Below the pieces are notes generated by a model, which was given only the letters and a program-made list of their open reading frames with translations, searched no databases and was not told where the DNA came from. The position numbers and the translations under genes were made by a program. From the NCBI GenBank assembly GCA_938083135.1, contig CALLKY010000104.1, forward strand, positions 1 to 39,524: a stretch of DNA of 39,524 bases. The letters run 5' to 3'. This stretch comes from an uncultured Alphaproteobacteria bacterium. Its GTDB lineage: Bacteria; Pseudomonadota; Alphaproteobacteria; Bin95. Shown piece after piece: positions 32,767-39,524 of this stretch; within the stretch, counting starts at the first letter, position 1, and the number at the start of each line of letters is the position of its first letter.

Positions 32767-33642
32767 ATGAGCGATCAACGACGTAACAGCGAAATCACAG
32801 TGAAGCCGCTTGGATATGCGCTTGGCGCAGAAGTCCTGGGCGTCGATACATCCGCACCTCCAGCGCCAGATACAGTCAACGCCGTCAATGCGCTTTGGCA
32901 TGAGCATCACGTGATCGCATTTCGGGGCGAGCGGCTTGAAGCGCAGGATATTACCGCATTTGCCGGCGCATTCGGCCCGCTGGATGATCATGCGTCCACA
33001 CCCTTCTATCGGCACCAAGACTTCCCTGAATTGCTACAGGTGACCAATCGTGAAATAGGCGGCAAGCCTTCAGAGACCCGCACTACGGGCCGGAACTGGC
33101 ATTCTGACTATGCCTATACGAGCCATCCAGCAGCCGCGTCCATGCTCTACTGTGATACACGCCCGCCCGTCGGCGGCGATACGATGTTCGCCAATATGGT
33201 CCGCGCCTACGATACGTTATCGCCGAAAATGCGGGAGATCGTGGATGGGCTGGACGCTGTCTACGATATTTCATTGACCGCAGGCTTTGGCCAACGCGAC
33301 CCGAAGCAAACAGCGGAAACCCGCCGCCTGAACCCGCCGATTGCCCACCCAGCCGTTCGCACCCACCCGGATAGCGGCAAGCGTGCGCTTTATGTGAGCG
33401 AACGCGTGTCCCATTTCCACGGCATGACCATTGCGGAGAGCAAGCCGCTGATAGACTTCCTCTGCGCCCACGCGACCCGGCCAGACAATGTCTACCGGCA
33501 TCAATGGGCGGAGGGTGACCTGGTCTGCTGGGACAATCGCACCACCATGCATTTGGCCCTTGCTGATTTCGACCAAACCCAGCCCCGCCACATGCTGCGC
33601 GCGACGCTGCTCGGCGGGCAATCTGGGTTCATCGTCGAGTAA
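32767..33642 (+). CDS. TauD/TfdA family Fe(II)/2-oxoglutarate dioxygenase
   Basis: The 291-residue enzyme has His112-x-Asp114 (NWHSDYAYTSHPAAASM) and His262 (TMHLALADFD) as iron ligands, with Arg274 and Arg278 near the C-terminus for 2-oxoglutarate and substrate. 'YEVSERV'-like 'LYVSERVSHFHGM' and 'RPPVGGDTMFANM' place it among TauD/TfdA enzymes close to the 2,4-D and taurine dioxygenase group. The substrate cannot be fixed. AGGAG precedes the ATG. It follows tsaD by 38 bases and might be read through from it. It is a distant paralogue of the gene at 13892-14764. Confidence 0.9.
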   Translation: MSDQRRNSEITVKPLGYALGAEVLGVDTSAPPAPDTVNAVNALWHEHHVIAFRGERLEAQDITAFAGAFGPLDDHASTPFYRHQDFPELLQVTNREIGGKPSETRTTGRNWHSDYAYTSHPAAASMLYCDTRPPVGGDTMFANMVRAYDTLSPKMREIVDGLDAVYDISLTAGFGQRDPKQTAETRRLNPPIAHPAVRTHPDSGKRALYVSERVSHFHGMTIAESKPLIDFLCAHATRPDNVYRHQWAEGDLVCWDNRTTMHLALADFDQTQPRHMLRATLLGGQSGFIVE

Positions 33643-33654
33643 AACGCGTTCGAT

Positions 33655-33725
33655 AGAAAACGGGCGCTCCCCTGCCCCTCTGACACTGGCCTGTCGCCAA
33701 GTCCCTTGAGGCAGAAAAGCGCCCG
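33655..33725 (-). terminator. Long hairpin with T-run after acnA
   Basis: Perfect 8-base arms cgggcgct (33661-33668) and agcgcccg (33718-33725) enclose a partly paired inner stretch (ctgcc against ggcag). On the minus strand the stem is followed by TTTTC, which suits a terminator for acnA; the plus strand lacks a T-run. Confidence 0.5.
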
Positions 33726-33753
33726 CAGAAGCAAGCGTCGATGCATGAAGACT

Positions 33754-36429
33754 TTAGGCCGCCTGCATCATGTTGCGCAGGACGTATGGCAGGATGCCGC
33801 CGTTCTTGTAGTAGGCGACTTCATCTTCCGTATCGATGCGGCAGAGCAGCGTTATCTGCTCCGAAGAACCATCCGCACGATGGATGGTGCAAGGCACGTC
33901 CATACGCGGCGTGATGCCGCCAGCGATGCCTGTGATGTCAAAGGTTTCCGTACCATCCAGCTTCAAGGTATTACGGCTCTGGCCATCTTTGAATTCCAGT
34001 GGCAGGACGCCCATGCCGACAAGGTTGGAGCGGTGAATACGCTCAAAGCTCTCAACAATCACGGCTGACACGCCAAGTAAGTTCGTGCCCTTAGCTGCCC
34101 AGTCACGACTGGAGCCCGTGCCATATTCCTTACCGCCGATAATGACCAATGACGTACCTTCTTCACGGTAACGCTCGGCCGCATCAAAGATCGGCATGAT
34201 ATCGCCGCTCGGCTGATGCTTGGTCACACCACCTTCTGTGCCCGGTGCCATCTCGTTCTTGATACGAATGTTGCCGAACGTGCCGCGCATCATCACTTGG
34301 TGATTGCCGCGCCGCGCGCCGTAGGAGTTGAAATCGACCGGGCGGACCTGACGTTCCAGCAGATATTCGCCAGCCGGACTATCCCGCTTGATCGAACTTG
34401 CGGGGCTGATGTGATCCGTCGTGATGCTGTCACCCAGCTTTGCCAATGAACGCGCGCCGTGAATATCCGCGAAATCAGCGACTTCCATGGTCATGCCTTC
34501 AAAGTAAGGCGGGTTCTGGACATAGGTCGAACCATCAGACCAATCATAGGTCTCACCGCCGGAGACGTGGATCTTCTGCCACTGCTCTGGGCCAAGGAAC
34601 ACATTGGAATAGCGGTCCTTGAACATCTGCGGCGTGAGGGAGCTTTCCAGCACGTCGGAGACTTCAGCTGGCGTCGGCCAAATGTCCTTCATGTAAATAT
34701 CATTGCCATCTGCATCCTGCCCCAGCGGATCATTCAGCAGGTCCGCCTTCATGGAACCAGCGAGTGCGTAGGCAATAACCAGTGGCGGGGAAGCCAGGTA
34801 ATTGGCCCGAACCTGCGGATGAACGCGGCCCTCAAAGTTGCGATTGGAGGAGACCACCGCGCCGACCAGAAGGTCGCCCTGGTCAATCGCGTCCGCAATG
34901 CCTGGTTCAAAGGGACCGGAGTTGCCGATACAGGTCGTGCAACCAAACGCCACAATGTTGAAGCCGAGATCATCCAGATGATCCTGCAGGCCAGCGACCT
35001 CCAAATAGTCCTGCACGACCTGGGAGCCTGGCGCGAAGGAAGTCTTCACCCATGGCTTCGGCTTCAGGCCAAGCGCGTTGGCCTTCTTGGCCAAGAGGCC
35101 TGCCGTAATCAGCAGCGGCGGGTTTGAGGTGTTAGTGCAGCTTGTGATCGCCGCCAGGGTTACATGGCCCGGCTCAATCGAATAGTCCGCCCCAGCAACA
35201 GCAGTCGTCGTGCCGCCGCCAAGGTCAGCTTCAGTTTTAACGAAGGCTTTAGCTGCATCGGACAACAGAACACGATCCTGCGGACGCTTCGGGCCAGCAA
35301 GTGCTGGCATAACGGAGCCCATGTCGAGTTCTAGCGTATCGGTGAAGACCGGGTCCGCAGCGCCCTTCTCGCGCCACATGCCTTGTGCTTTAGCATAAGC
35401 CTCAACGAGCGCAATGCGATCTTCGTCACGGCCTGTGAACTTCAAATACCGGATTGTCTCCCCGTCGATTGGGAAGAACCCACAGGTGGCACCAAATTCT
35501 GGGGTCATATTGGCGATTGTTGCGCGGTCAGGCAGGGGCAGTTCGTCCAGGCCATCGCCGTAGAATTCTACAAATTTTCCAACAACGCCCTTCTGGCGCA
35601 GCATTTCAACAACCCGCAACACAAGGTCCGTTGCGGTCGAGCCTTCCTTGAGCTTACCCGTCAGCTTGAAGCCAACAACTTCCGGGATCAGCATGGAAAC
35701 GGGCTGGCCAAGCATGGCAGCCTCAGCCTCAATACCGCCAACACCCCAGCCAAGAACGGCCAGGCCATTGATCATGGTCGTGTGGCTATCTGTGCCCACA
35801 AGCGTATCTGGATAAGCGACGGTCTTGCCATCGACTTCATCCGTCCAAACAACCTGGGCCAAATATTCCGTGTTCACCTGATGACAAATGCCGGTGCCAG
35901 GCGGCACAACGCGGAAATTGCGGAACGCCGCGGAACCCCAGCGAAGAAATTCATACCGCTCCTGGTTACGCTCGAACTCAAGCTCAACGTTCTTGTCGAA
36001 CGAGGCTTCCGTGCCGGCGGAATCCACCATGACTGAGTGATCAATGACCAGATCAACCGGGGAGAGCGGGTTTATCTTCTGCGGATCGCCGCCGAGCTTC
36101 ACGATGGCGTCGCGCATGGCCGCCAGATCGACAACAGCGGGAACGCCCGTGAAATCCTGCATCAGCACGCGGGCTGGGCGATACGCGATTTCGTGGGGCG
36201 CGCGGCGGTTATCAAGCCACGTCTTGAATTGCTTGACGTCCTCGACCTTCACACTGCGGCCATCTTCATAGCGCAGCATGTTTTCCAGCAGCACTTTCAA
36301 GCAATACGGCAAACGCGTGACATCGCCAATGGCGCTGGCCGCCGCGGGAATGCTGAAATAGTCGTATGACTTGCCTGCAGCATTCAGGCTACGGCGCGTT
36401 TTAAGCGTGTCTTGACCGACGGTCGGCAT
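33754..36429 (-). CDS. acnA: Aconitate hydratase AcnA
   Basis: The 891-residue enzyme isomerises citrate and isocitrate in the TCA cycle. It is the AcnA/IRP1 type, with the swivel domain at the C-terminus. Cluster ligands are Cys431 (SCTNTSNPP), Cys497 and Cys500 (FGCTTCIGNSG). 'GTDSHTTMINGLAVLGWGVGG' (split across 212-232), 'SSNRNFEGRVHP' and 'GSSRDWAAKG' are further family motifs. Length is the usual one. GGGAG precedes the ATG, and a promoter lies about 40 bases upstream. It is divergent from the DUF427 gene and convergent with the dioxygenase gene. Confidence 0.97.
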   Translation of the reverse strand: MPTVGQDTLKTRRSLNAAGKSYDYFSIPAAASAIGDVTRLPYCLKVLLENMLRYEDGRSVKVEDVKQFKTWLDNRRAPHEIAYRPARVLMQDFTGVPAVVDLAAMRDAIVKLGGDPQKINPLSPVDLVIDHSVMVDSAGTEASFDKNVELEFERNQERYEFLRWGSAAFRNFRVVPPGTGICHQVNTEYLAQVVWTDEVDGKTVAYPDTLVGTDSHTTMINGLAVLGWGVGGIEAEAAMLGQPVSMLIPEVVGFKLTGKLKEGSTATDLVLRVVEMLRQKGVVGKFVEFYGDGLDELPLPDRATIANMTPEFGATCGFFPIDGETIRYLKFTGRDEDRIALVEAYAKAQGMWREKGAADPVFTDTLELDMGSVMPALAGPKRPQDRVLLSDAAKAFVKTEADLGGGTTTAVAGADYSIEPGHVTLAAITSCTNTSNPPLLITAGLLAKKANALGLKPKPWVKTSFAPGSQVVQDYLEVAGLQDHLDDLGFNIVAFGCTTCIGNSGPFEPGIADAIDQGDLLVGAVVSSNRNFEGRVHPQVRANYLASPPLVIAYALAGSMKADLLNDPLGQDADGNDIYMKDIWPTPAEVSDVLESSLTPQMFKDRYSNVFLGPEQWQKIHVSGGETYDWSDGSTYVQNPPYFEGMTMEVADFADIHGARSLAKLGDSITTDHISPASSIKRDSPAGEYLLERQVRPVDFNSYGARRGNHQVMMRGTFGNIRIKNEMAPGTEGGVTKHQPSGDIMPIFDAAERYREEGTSLVIIGGKEYGTGSSRDWAAKGTNLLGVSAVIVESFERIHRSNLVGMGVLPLEFKDGQSRNTLKLDGTETFDITGIAGGITPRMDVPCTIHRADGSSEQITLLCRIDTEDEVAYYKNGGILPYVLRNMMQAA

Positions 36430-36469
36430 GGCGGATTTTCTCCCACTGGGCGATAAGGATGGCGCGCAT

Positions 36470-36499
36470 TCTATATTGAAACTAGCGCGCTATTGGCCA
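36470..36499 (-). promoter_or_regulatory. Candidate promoter for acnA
   Basis: On the minus strand TGGCCA (36499-36494), an 18-base spacer and TATAGA (36475-36470) lie 40 bases before the acnA start. The -10 is a 5/6 and the -35 a 4/6 match. Confidence 0.45.
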
Positions 36500-36568
36500 G
36501 CGTCCACACACCAGCCGAAGCACTGTCATTTCCTACAACGATTCCCTCAACCTTAGAAGTATGATGCC

Positions 36569-36596
36569 TTGGAACTATGGCCGAGAGCGCTATCTT
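36569..36596 (+). promoter_or_regulatory. Candidate promoter for the DUF427 gene
   Basis: TTGGAA (36569-36574), a 16-base spacer and TATCTT (36591-36596) lie 31 bases before the start codon. Confidence 0.4.
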
Positions 36597-36627
36597 AAAG
36601 CCCATGATGATTGATGGAGAATGAGCA

Positions 36628-36996
36628 ATGGCTGAAAATCCAGCACCCGGATTCCAGAAAAAGCCGGATCACGAAGTGACGCTCACGCCCTTCACCGGAA
36701 ATGTTCAGGTGAGGCTGGGTGACGCCGTAATCGCGGAGAGCGCTCAGGCGATCAAAGTGACGGAATCCAACCACGGTGACTGCTTCTACATTCCACGCGC
36801 TGACGTTGCGATGGATCAGGCGACGAAGACGGAAACCTCCTCCTATTGCCCATTCAAAGGCCACGCCAGCTATTACAGCTTTGGGGCCGCGACGGATGCT
36901 GCTTGGTCCTATGAAGCGCCCTATGACGAATGCGCTGGCCTCAAAGACTATCTGGCATTCTATCCCAACCGCGTGAGCGATATCCGGGCGGGCTGA
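36628..36996 (+). CDS. DUF427 domain-containing protein
   Basis: The 122-residue protein is a single DUF427 domain, a small beta-rich fold. Recognisable segments are 'VQVRLGDAVIAESAQAIKV', 'FYIPRADVAMD', 'SSYCPFKGHASYYSFG' and 'AAWSYEAPYDECAGLKDYLAFYP' (read as two adjoining pieces). Function of the family is not established. GGAG sits upstream of the ATG. It starts a plus-strand run with the GT42-like gene 26 bases on, though a shared role is not evident. Confidence 0.88.
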   Translation: MAENPAPGFQKKPDHEVTLTPFTGNVQVRLGDAVIAESAQAIKVTESNHGDCFYIPRADVAMDQATKTETSSYCPFKGHASYYSFGAATDAAWSYEAPYDECAGLKDYLAFYPNRVSDIRAG

Positions 36997-37022
36997 GCAG
37001 GGCTTCTGGCAGAGGCTGCACT

Positions 37023-38141
37023 GTGTCGCTCAAACACGCGTTTGGCTTGCTAGATCGCGCGCCAGAACGCTCGATCTGGTTTGTCGCTGAAACTGATGCA
37101 GATGTGGCGGCGGCGCACCGGCTAGCAACCGACATTGGTGACAAGCACGGGCGATTGGCGCTTTACATCAGCGGGCCAGAAGCGCCCACGCCGCTTACGT
37201 TGCAGCCACGGCCGATCCGGCTAAGACTTGCGTTGAAACTTGCGCTATCGCAGCTGAGGTGCCGGGCCGTGGTGCTGCCCGCGAGGCCATCAAGGTTCAG
37301 CATCGCGCTTGCGGCAGCGGCGGCGGCCAAGGGTCTGTCCGTTCTATTTTTGCCGCGAATAAATATTGATTTCATCATATTTATCAGTAAATTGCCGCAT
37401 CTTCTTCGTGAAAACCCTCGCAGTAAAACAGTTAATCCTTGGTCTGAAGCTATCGCCAAACGGATCAACCCGCCGATTGCATCCCTGGATGCATTGCAGA
37501 CGGCGCTCAACAGTCCAAAGACCGTTCTCTGCTTAGGCAGCGGCCCCTCCTCGAACGACGGCGCAGCCGTCGCTGCCGCAGAAACAGCGGACGTGATATT
37601 CCGTGTCAAGCATCGCTGGCTGAAGGAAGGGCGTATCCGCCGTGCAGATGTCGTATTCAGCGGCACGGTTGAGAGGACGCGGCAGGTGCCGAACGCTATC
37701 CTGCTGTCACCAGATACGACCACAGCCTATCGCGTCGCGTGGTCCGCTTTGCTGCGTGGGCGGCGCATCCGCTACGGCATTGTTGAGGCGCTGGCACCCG
37801 GCTTCCATGCCCGCGATAAATCCGGTGCGCGCATGACCAATGGCGCCGCGATGCTTGCCCTCGCCGTCGCAATGAAACCGGAGCGGCTGATCATCGCTGG
37901 CATCGATCTCTACAGCCATCCATCGGGCGCCTATCCGGGCACGCCAGAGACGGCCAACGCCTACGCGCCAGCCCATGACCGGGAGCTTGAGCGCACGCAC
38001 ACCCTGGCGATGCTGCAGCGGCAGATCACGCAATCCGGCCCGCAATCCCTAACCGTAATTGGGCCGCTGCATGATATTGCGATCCAGTCCGGCATCGCCC
38101 TTAATGCTGGCGGAAACGGCAATTCGGAGACCGCCCCATGA
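37023..38141 (+). CDS. GT42 (CstI/CstII)-like sialyltransferase-fold glycosyltransferase
   Basis: From GTG at 37023 (AGAGG, 8 bases before) the product has 372 residues. The C-terminal part resembles Campylobacter CstII: VLCLGSGPSS at 168-177 (nucleotide-binding GNGPSL region), 'ADVIFRVKHRWL', MTNGAAMLALAVAMK at 271-285, and AGIDLY at 292-297. His318 in 'PAHDRELER' sits where the general-base His188 of CstII would be. The first 150 residues recall the N-terminal half of Kdo transferases ('RSIWFVAETDADVAAAHRLA'). It may transfer sialic acid or Kdo to a surface glycan, but no sugar synthesis genes are nearby. It overlaps the sugar kinase gene as ATGA. An earlier in-frame start at 36930 lies inside the DUF427 gene. 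Confidence 0.65.
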   Translation: MSLKHAFGLLDRAPERSIWFVAETDADVAAAHRLATDIGDKHGRLALYISGPEAPTPLTLQPRPIRLRLALKLALSQLRCRAVVLPARPSRFSIALAAAAAAKGLSVLFLPRINIDFIIFISKLPHLLRENPRSKTVNPWSEAIAKRINPPIASLDALQTALNSPKTVLCLGSGPSSNDGAAVAAAETADVIFRVKHRWLKEGRIRRADVVFSGTVERTRQVPNAILLSPDTTTAYRVAWSALLRGRRIRYGIVEALAPGFHARDKSGARMTNGAAMLALAVAMKPERLIIAGIDLYSHPSGAYPGTPETANAYAPAHDRELERTHTLAMLQRQITQSGPQSLTVIGPLHDIAIQSGIALNAGGNGNSETAP

Positions 38142-39067
38142 GCATCGTCACCTTTGGCAGCGTCACCTGGGATGTCGCAGCCGTCGCCAGCCGCTTGCCA
38201 AAACCCGGCGAGACCTTGCTTGGCAGCGGTTACGCCCAAGGCCTTGGCGGCAAAGGGGCGAATCAGGCGGCGGCAGCAGCACGGCTTGGGGCGGGCTCAC
38301 ACTTCTTTGGGCGGATCGGCCAAGACCCATTCGGCAAAAGCGTGAAATCCGCGTTCGGCGCATTCGGCCTTGATCCATCAGGCCTTGCTGAGGACCCAGA
38401 GGCCGCGACAGCCCTCGGCGTGATCCTGATCGGCCAGGATGGTGAGAACGCGATCATCCAAGCGCCCGGCGCCAACCGCACCGTCAGCGCCGCAGATGTC
38501 ACCCGCGCCCTCCCCGCCATCGCCAAGGCCAAAGCCGTATTGCTGCAGCTAGAAGTCCCGCTGGAAGCCACATTGGCGGCGGCCCGTGCGGCGCGGCAAG
38601 CAGGTGCCTGGGTCATCCTGGACCCAGCGCCGGCCCCGCAAGACAGCCTGCCCGGCTCCATCTTCATGGCCATGGATATCCTGACACCGAATGAGATCGA
38701 GGCCGAAACCTATGCCGGGTTCCGCCCCATGGACGCTGAAAGCGGCCAAGCCGCCGCCCAACGGCTGGTGGACCTAGGTGCGCCCACCGCCATCGTCACC
38801 ATGGGTGCCGCCGGATGCGCCTGGGCGTCAGACACCGCCCCCTCCGGCTACCTCCCTGCCTTCCCCGTAGACGCCATAGACACCGTAGCCGCCGGCGACT
38901 GCTTCAACGCCGCCCTCGCCGTAGCCTTAGCAGAAGGCAAGCCGCTTAAGCCCGCCATCCACTTCGCCTCCGCCGCTGGCGCGCTAGCGACGACGGCCGT
39001 TGGAGCGGCTGCGGCTGCGCCTGGACGGGATGCGGTTGAGGGGGTGGTTGGTAATGAGGTGCGGTGA
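38138..39067 (+). CDS. rbsK: Ribokinase-like PfkB family sugar kinase
   Basis: The 309-residue PfkB-fold kinase has LGGKGANQA (36-44) near the substrate site, 'GRIGQDPFGKSV', 'GANRTVS', 'DILTPNEIEAE', and the anion hole and base DTVAAGDCF at 248-256 with catalytic Asp254. The second Gly of the usual DTxGAGD is Ala. The layout is closest to ribokinase, but other PfkB sugars are possible. No ribose transporter or repressor is nearby. It is translationally coupled to the glycosyltransferase gene by a 4-base overlap, so it may phosphorylate a sugar for the same pathway. It is followed by more than 300 noncoding bases. Confidence 0.85.
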   Translation: MSIVTFGSVTWDVAAVASRLPKPGETLLGSGYAQGLGGKGANQAAAAARLGAGSHFFGRIGQDPFGKSVKSAFGAFGLDPSGLAEDPEAATALGVILIGQDGENAIIQAPGANRTVSAADVTRALPAIAKAKAVLLQLEVPLEATLAAARAARQAGAWVILDPAPAPQDSLPGSIFMAMDILTPNEIEAETYAGFRPMDAESGQAAAQRLVDLGAPTAIVTMGAAGCAWASDTAPSGYLPAFPVDAIDTVAAGDCFNAALAVALAEGKPLKPAIHFASAAGALATTAVGAAAAAPGRDAVEGVVGNEVR

Positions 39068-39387
39068 TGGCGGTGCGGGGTGGTCCGGCTTTTCAAGTAT
39101 CAAGAGGCTGTATCTGAAAAAGATAGCATTTGCTCTTGGTGAAGTTTCGCCCTAACTATCAATGGCAGAAACGGCCCAAAGCTGCCGATCATCCGAGACC
39201 TTCGGATTGCAGTCTTGTTCCAGATTTCTGCCATTGCAGACAGCGCTGGGCTTCGACGTCAACATATCTTGAGATAGCAAGATGCTTGTGCGCCCCTGAT
39301 AAAAGTGCGCACATTGTTAGTAGTCTCTTATCCCTCTATACTTAATCATAACTAACGCACAGTGATGGTGCGGCCTTCAAATTATTT
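39068..39387. other. Noncoding stretch between the sugar kinase and the right-hand IS
   Basis: No convincing gene was found here. It holds a nested inverted repeat (39160-39236) and a 7-base hairpin (tgtgcgc 39287-39293, gcgcaca 39307-39313). AT content rises towards the IS. Confidence 0.6.
39160..39236. repeat. Nested inverted repeat, possible small RNA structure or MITE relic
   Basis: Outer arms caatggcagaaa (39160-39171) and tttctgccattg (39225-39236) are a perfect 12-base match. Inside, ctgc (39182-39185) pairs with gcag (39209-39212), and atccga (39191-39196) with tcggat (39202-39207). The nesting would give one long imperfect stem with an alternative hairpin, ggcag (39164-39168) with ctgcc (39182-39186). 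Confidence 0.55.
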
Positions 39388-39524
39388 GGGGCTGGCCTAT
39401 CTAAGGGTTTCGGTTCAGAGGTTTGCCCACTTGCGTAATACTTTCAAGAGGTTTTCGGTGGGCCTGTGATTGAAGCGCCATTCGCACTCTTTGAGATAGA
39501 GGTGAAAGTGCTGGCTAGGGACGC
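39388..39524 (-). mobile_element. IS1595-family insertion sequence, end (partial)
   Basis: The minus strand runs from a transposase C-terminus out to a proposed terminus near 39388, where a GGGGCTGGCC stretch begins on the plus strand. The exact end and the terminal repeat cannot be checked because the other end is outside the window. The transposase remnant is the main evidence. Confidence 0.5.
39415..39524 (-). CDS. IS1595-type (ISXO2-like) transposase, C-terminal 35 residues
   Basis: The minus-strand frame enters from the right edge and ends at a TGA at 39417-39415. It reads FHLYLKECEWRFNHRP and then LLKVLRKWANL, which resembles the C-terminal tail of IS1595-family transposases with an ISXO2-like DDE domain, where a HLYLKECEWRFN-type segment is typical. 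The catalytic domain is outside the window. I am confident it is a transposase tail, less so of the subgroup. Confidence 0.65.
   Translation of the reverse strand, partial: VPSQHFHLYLKECEWRFNHRPTENLLKVLRKWANL

Noticed and set aside
39287-39313. Hairpin tgtgcgc/gcgcaca as an intrinsic terminator
   Set aside because: It is over 200 bases from the nearest gene end and lacks a T-run on either strand.
1-39524. tRNA, rRNA, prophage or known defence systems
   Set aside because: Both strands were read for tRNA-like folds near gene borders, rRNA-like tracts, phage proteins and restriction or toxin genes. None was recognised.

Overview
The window looks like chromosomal DNA of an alphaproteobacterium, most likely Rhodospirillales-like. 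The reasons are the block dnaB-alr-mlaE-mlaF-radA-cvpA-purF-SDR, a TrcR/DUF1013 cell-cycle regulator divergent from dnaB, an NDUFAF5-type methyltransferase near comF, and GC-rich, densely packed genes with many 4-8 base overlaps. The taxon is inferred from gene order and protein style only. Both edges lie inside insertion sequences (an IS21-type istA start on the left, an IS1595-type transposase C-terminus on the right), so the window may be a contig that broke at multicopy elements.

Layout. 1-521: end of an IS21-like element that cuts a LysR-type regulator gene. 564-4218: gamma-glutamyltransferase-family enzyme, a PRISE-type reductase and a divergent SDR lacking the usual Tyr/Lys pair. 4219-5076: AT-rich intergenic island with three related palindromes and a frameshifted two-helix membrane protein gene. 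5077-10476: acyl-CoA module (AMP-forming ligase and MDR-type reductase on minus; enoyl-CoA hydratase, hotdog protein and CaiB-type CoA-transferase on plus). 10473-15002: orphan glcF, zinc-free ribosomal protein L36 (rpmJ), a second acyl-CoA ligase, a TauD-type dioxygenase and a GlsB/YeaQ-type membrane protein.

15056-24604: housekeeping core. trcR is divergent from dnaB; dnaB runs into alr, the Mla-type ABC permease and ATPase, radA, cvpA, purF and an SDR. 24601-29808: NDUFAF5-like methyltransferase, a protein with four rhodanese domains, a frameshifted comF, an acetyl-CoA-type metA and a P-loop protein of unknown role. 30016-32728: all four proteins of the bacterial t6A tRNA pathway (tsaE, tsaB, tsaC, tsaD) in one overlapping run. 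32767-36429: a second TauD-type dioxygenase and acnA, convergent, with a hairpin terminator between them. 36628-39067: a DUF427 protein, a GT42 sialyltransferase-like protein with a Kdo-transferase-like N-terminal region, and a ribokinase-type sugar kinase. 39068-39524: noncoding DNA with nested inverted repeats, then the right-hand IS.

No rRNA, tRNA, CRISPR array or phage gene was seen. The least ordinary items are the complete t6A gene run, the GT42-like glycosyltransferase, the palindrome island and the two single-base frameshifts (small membrane protein and comF).
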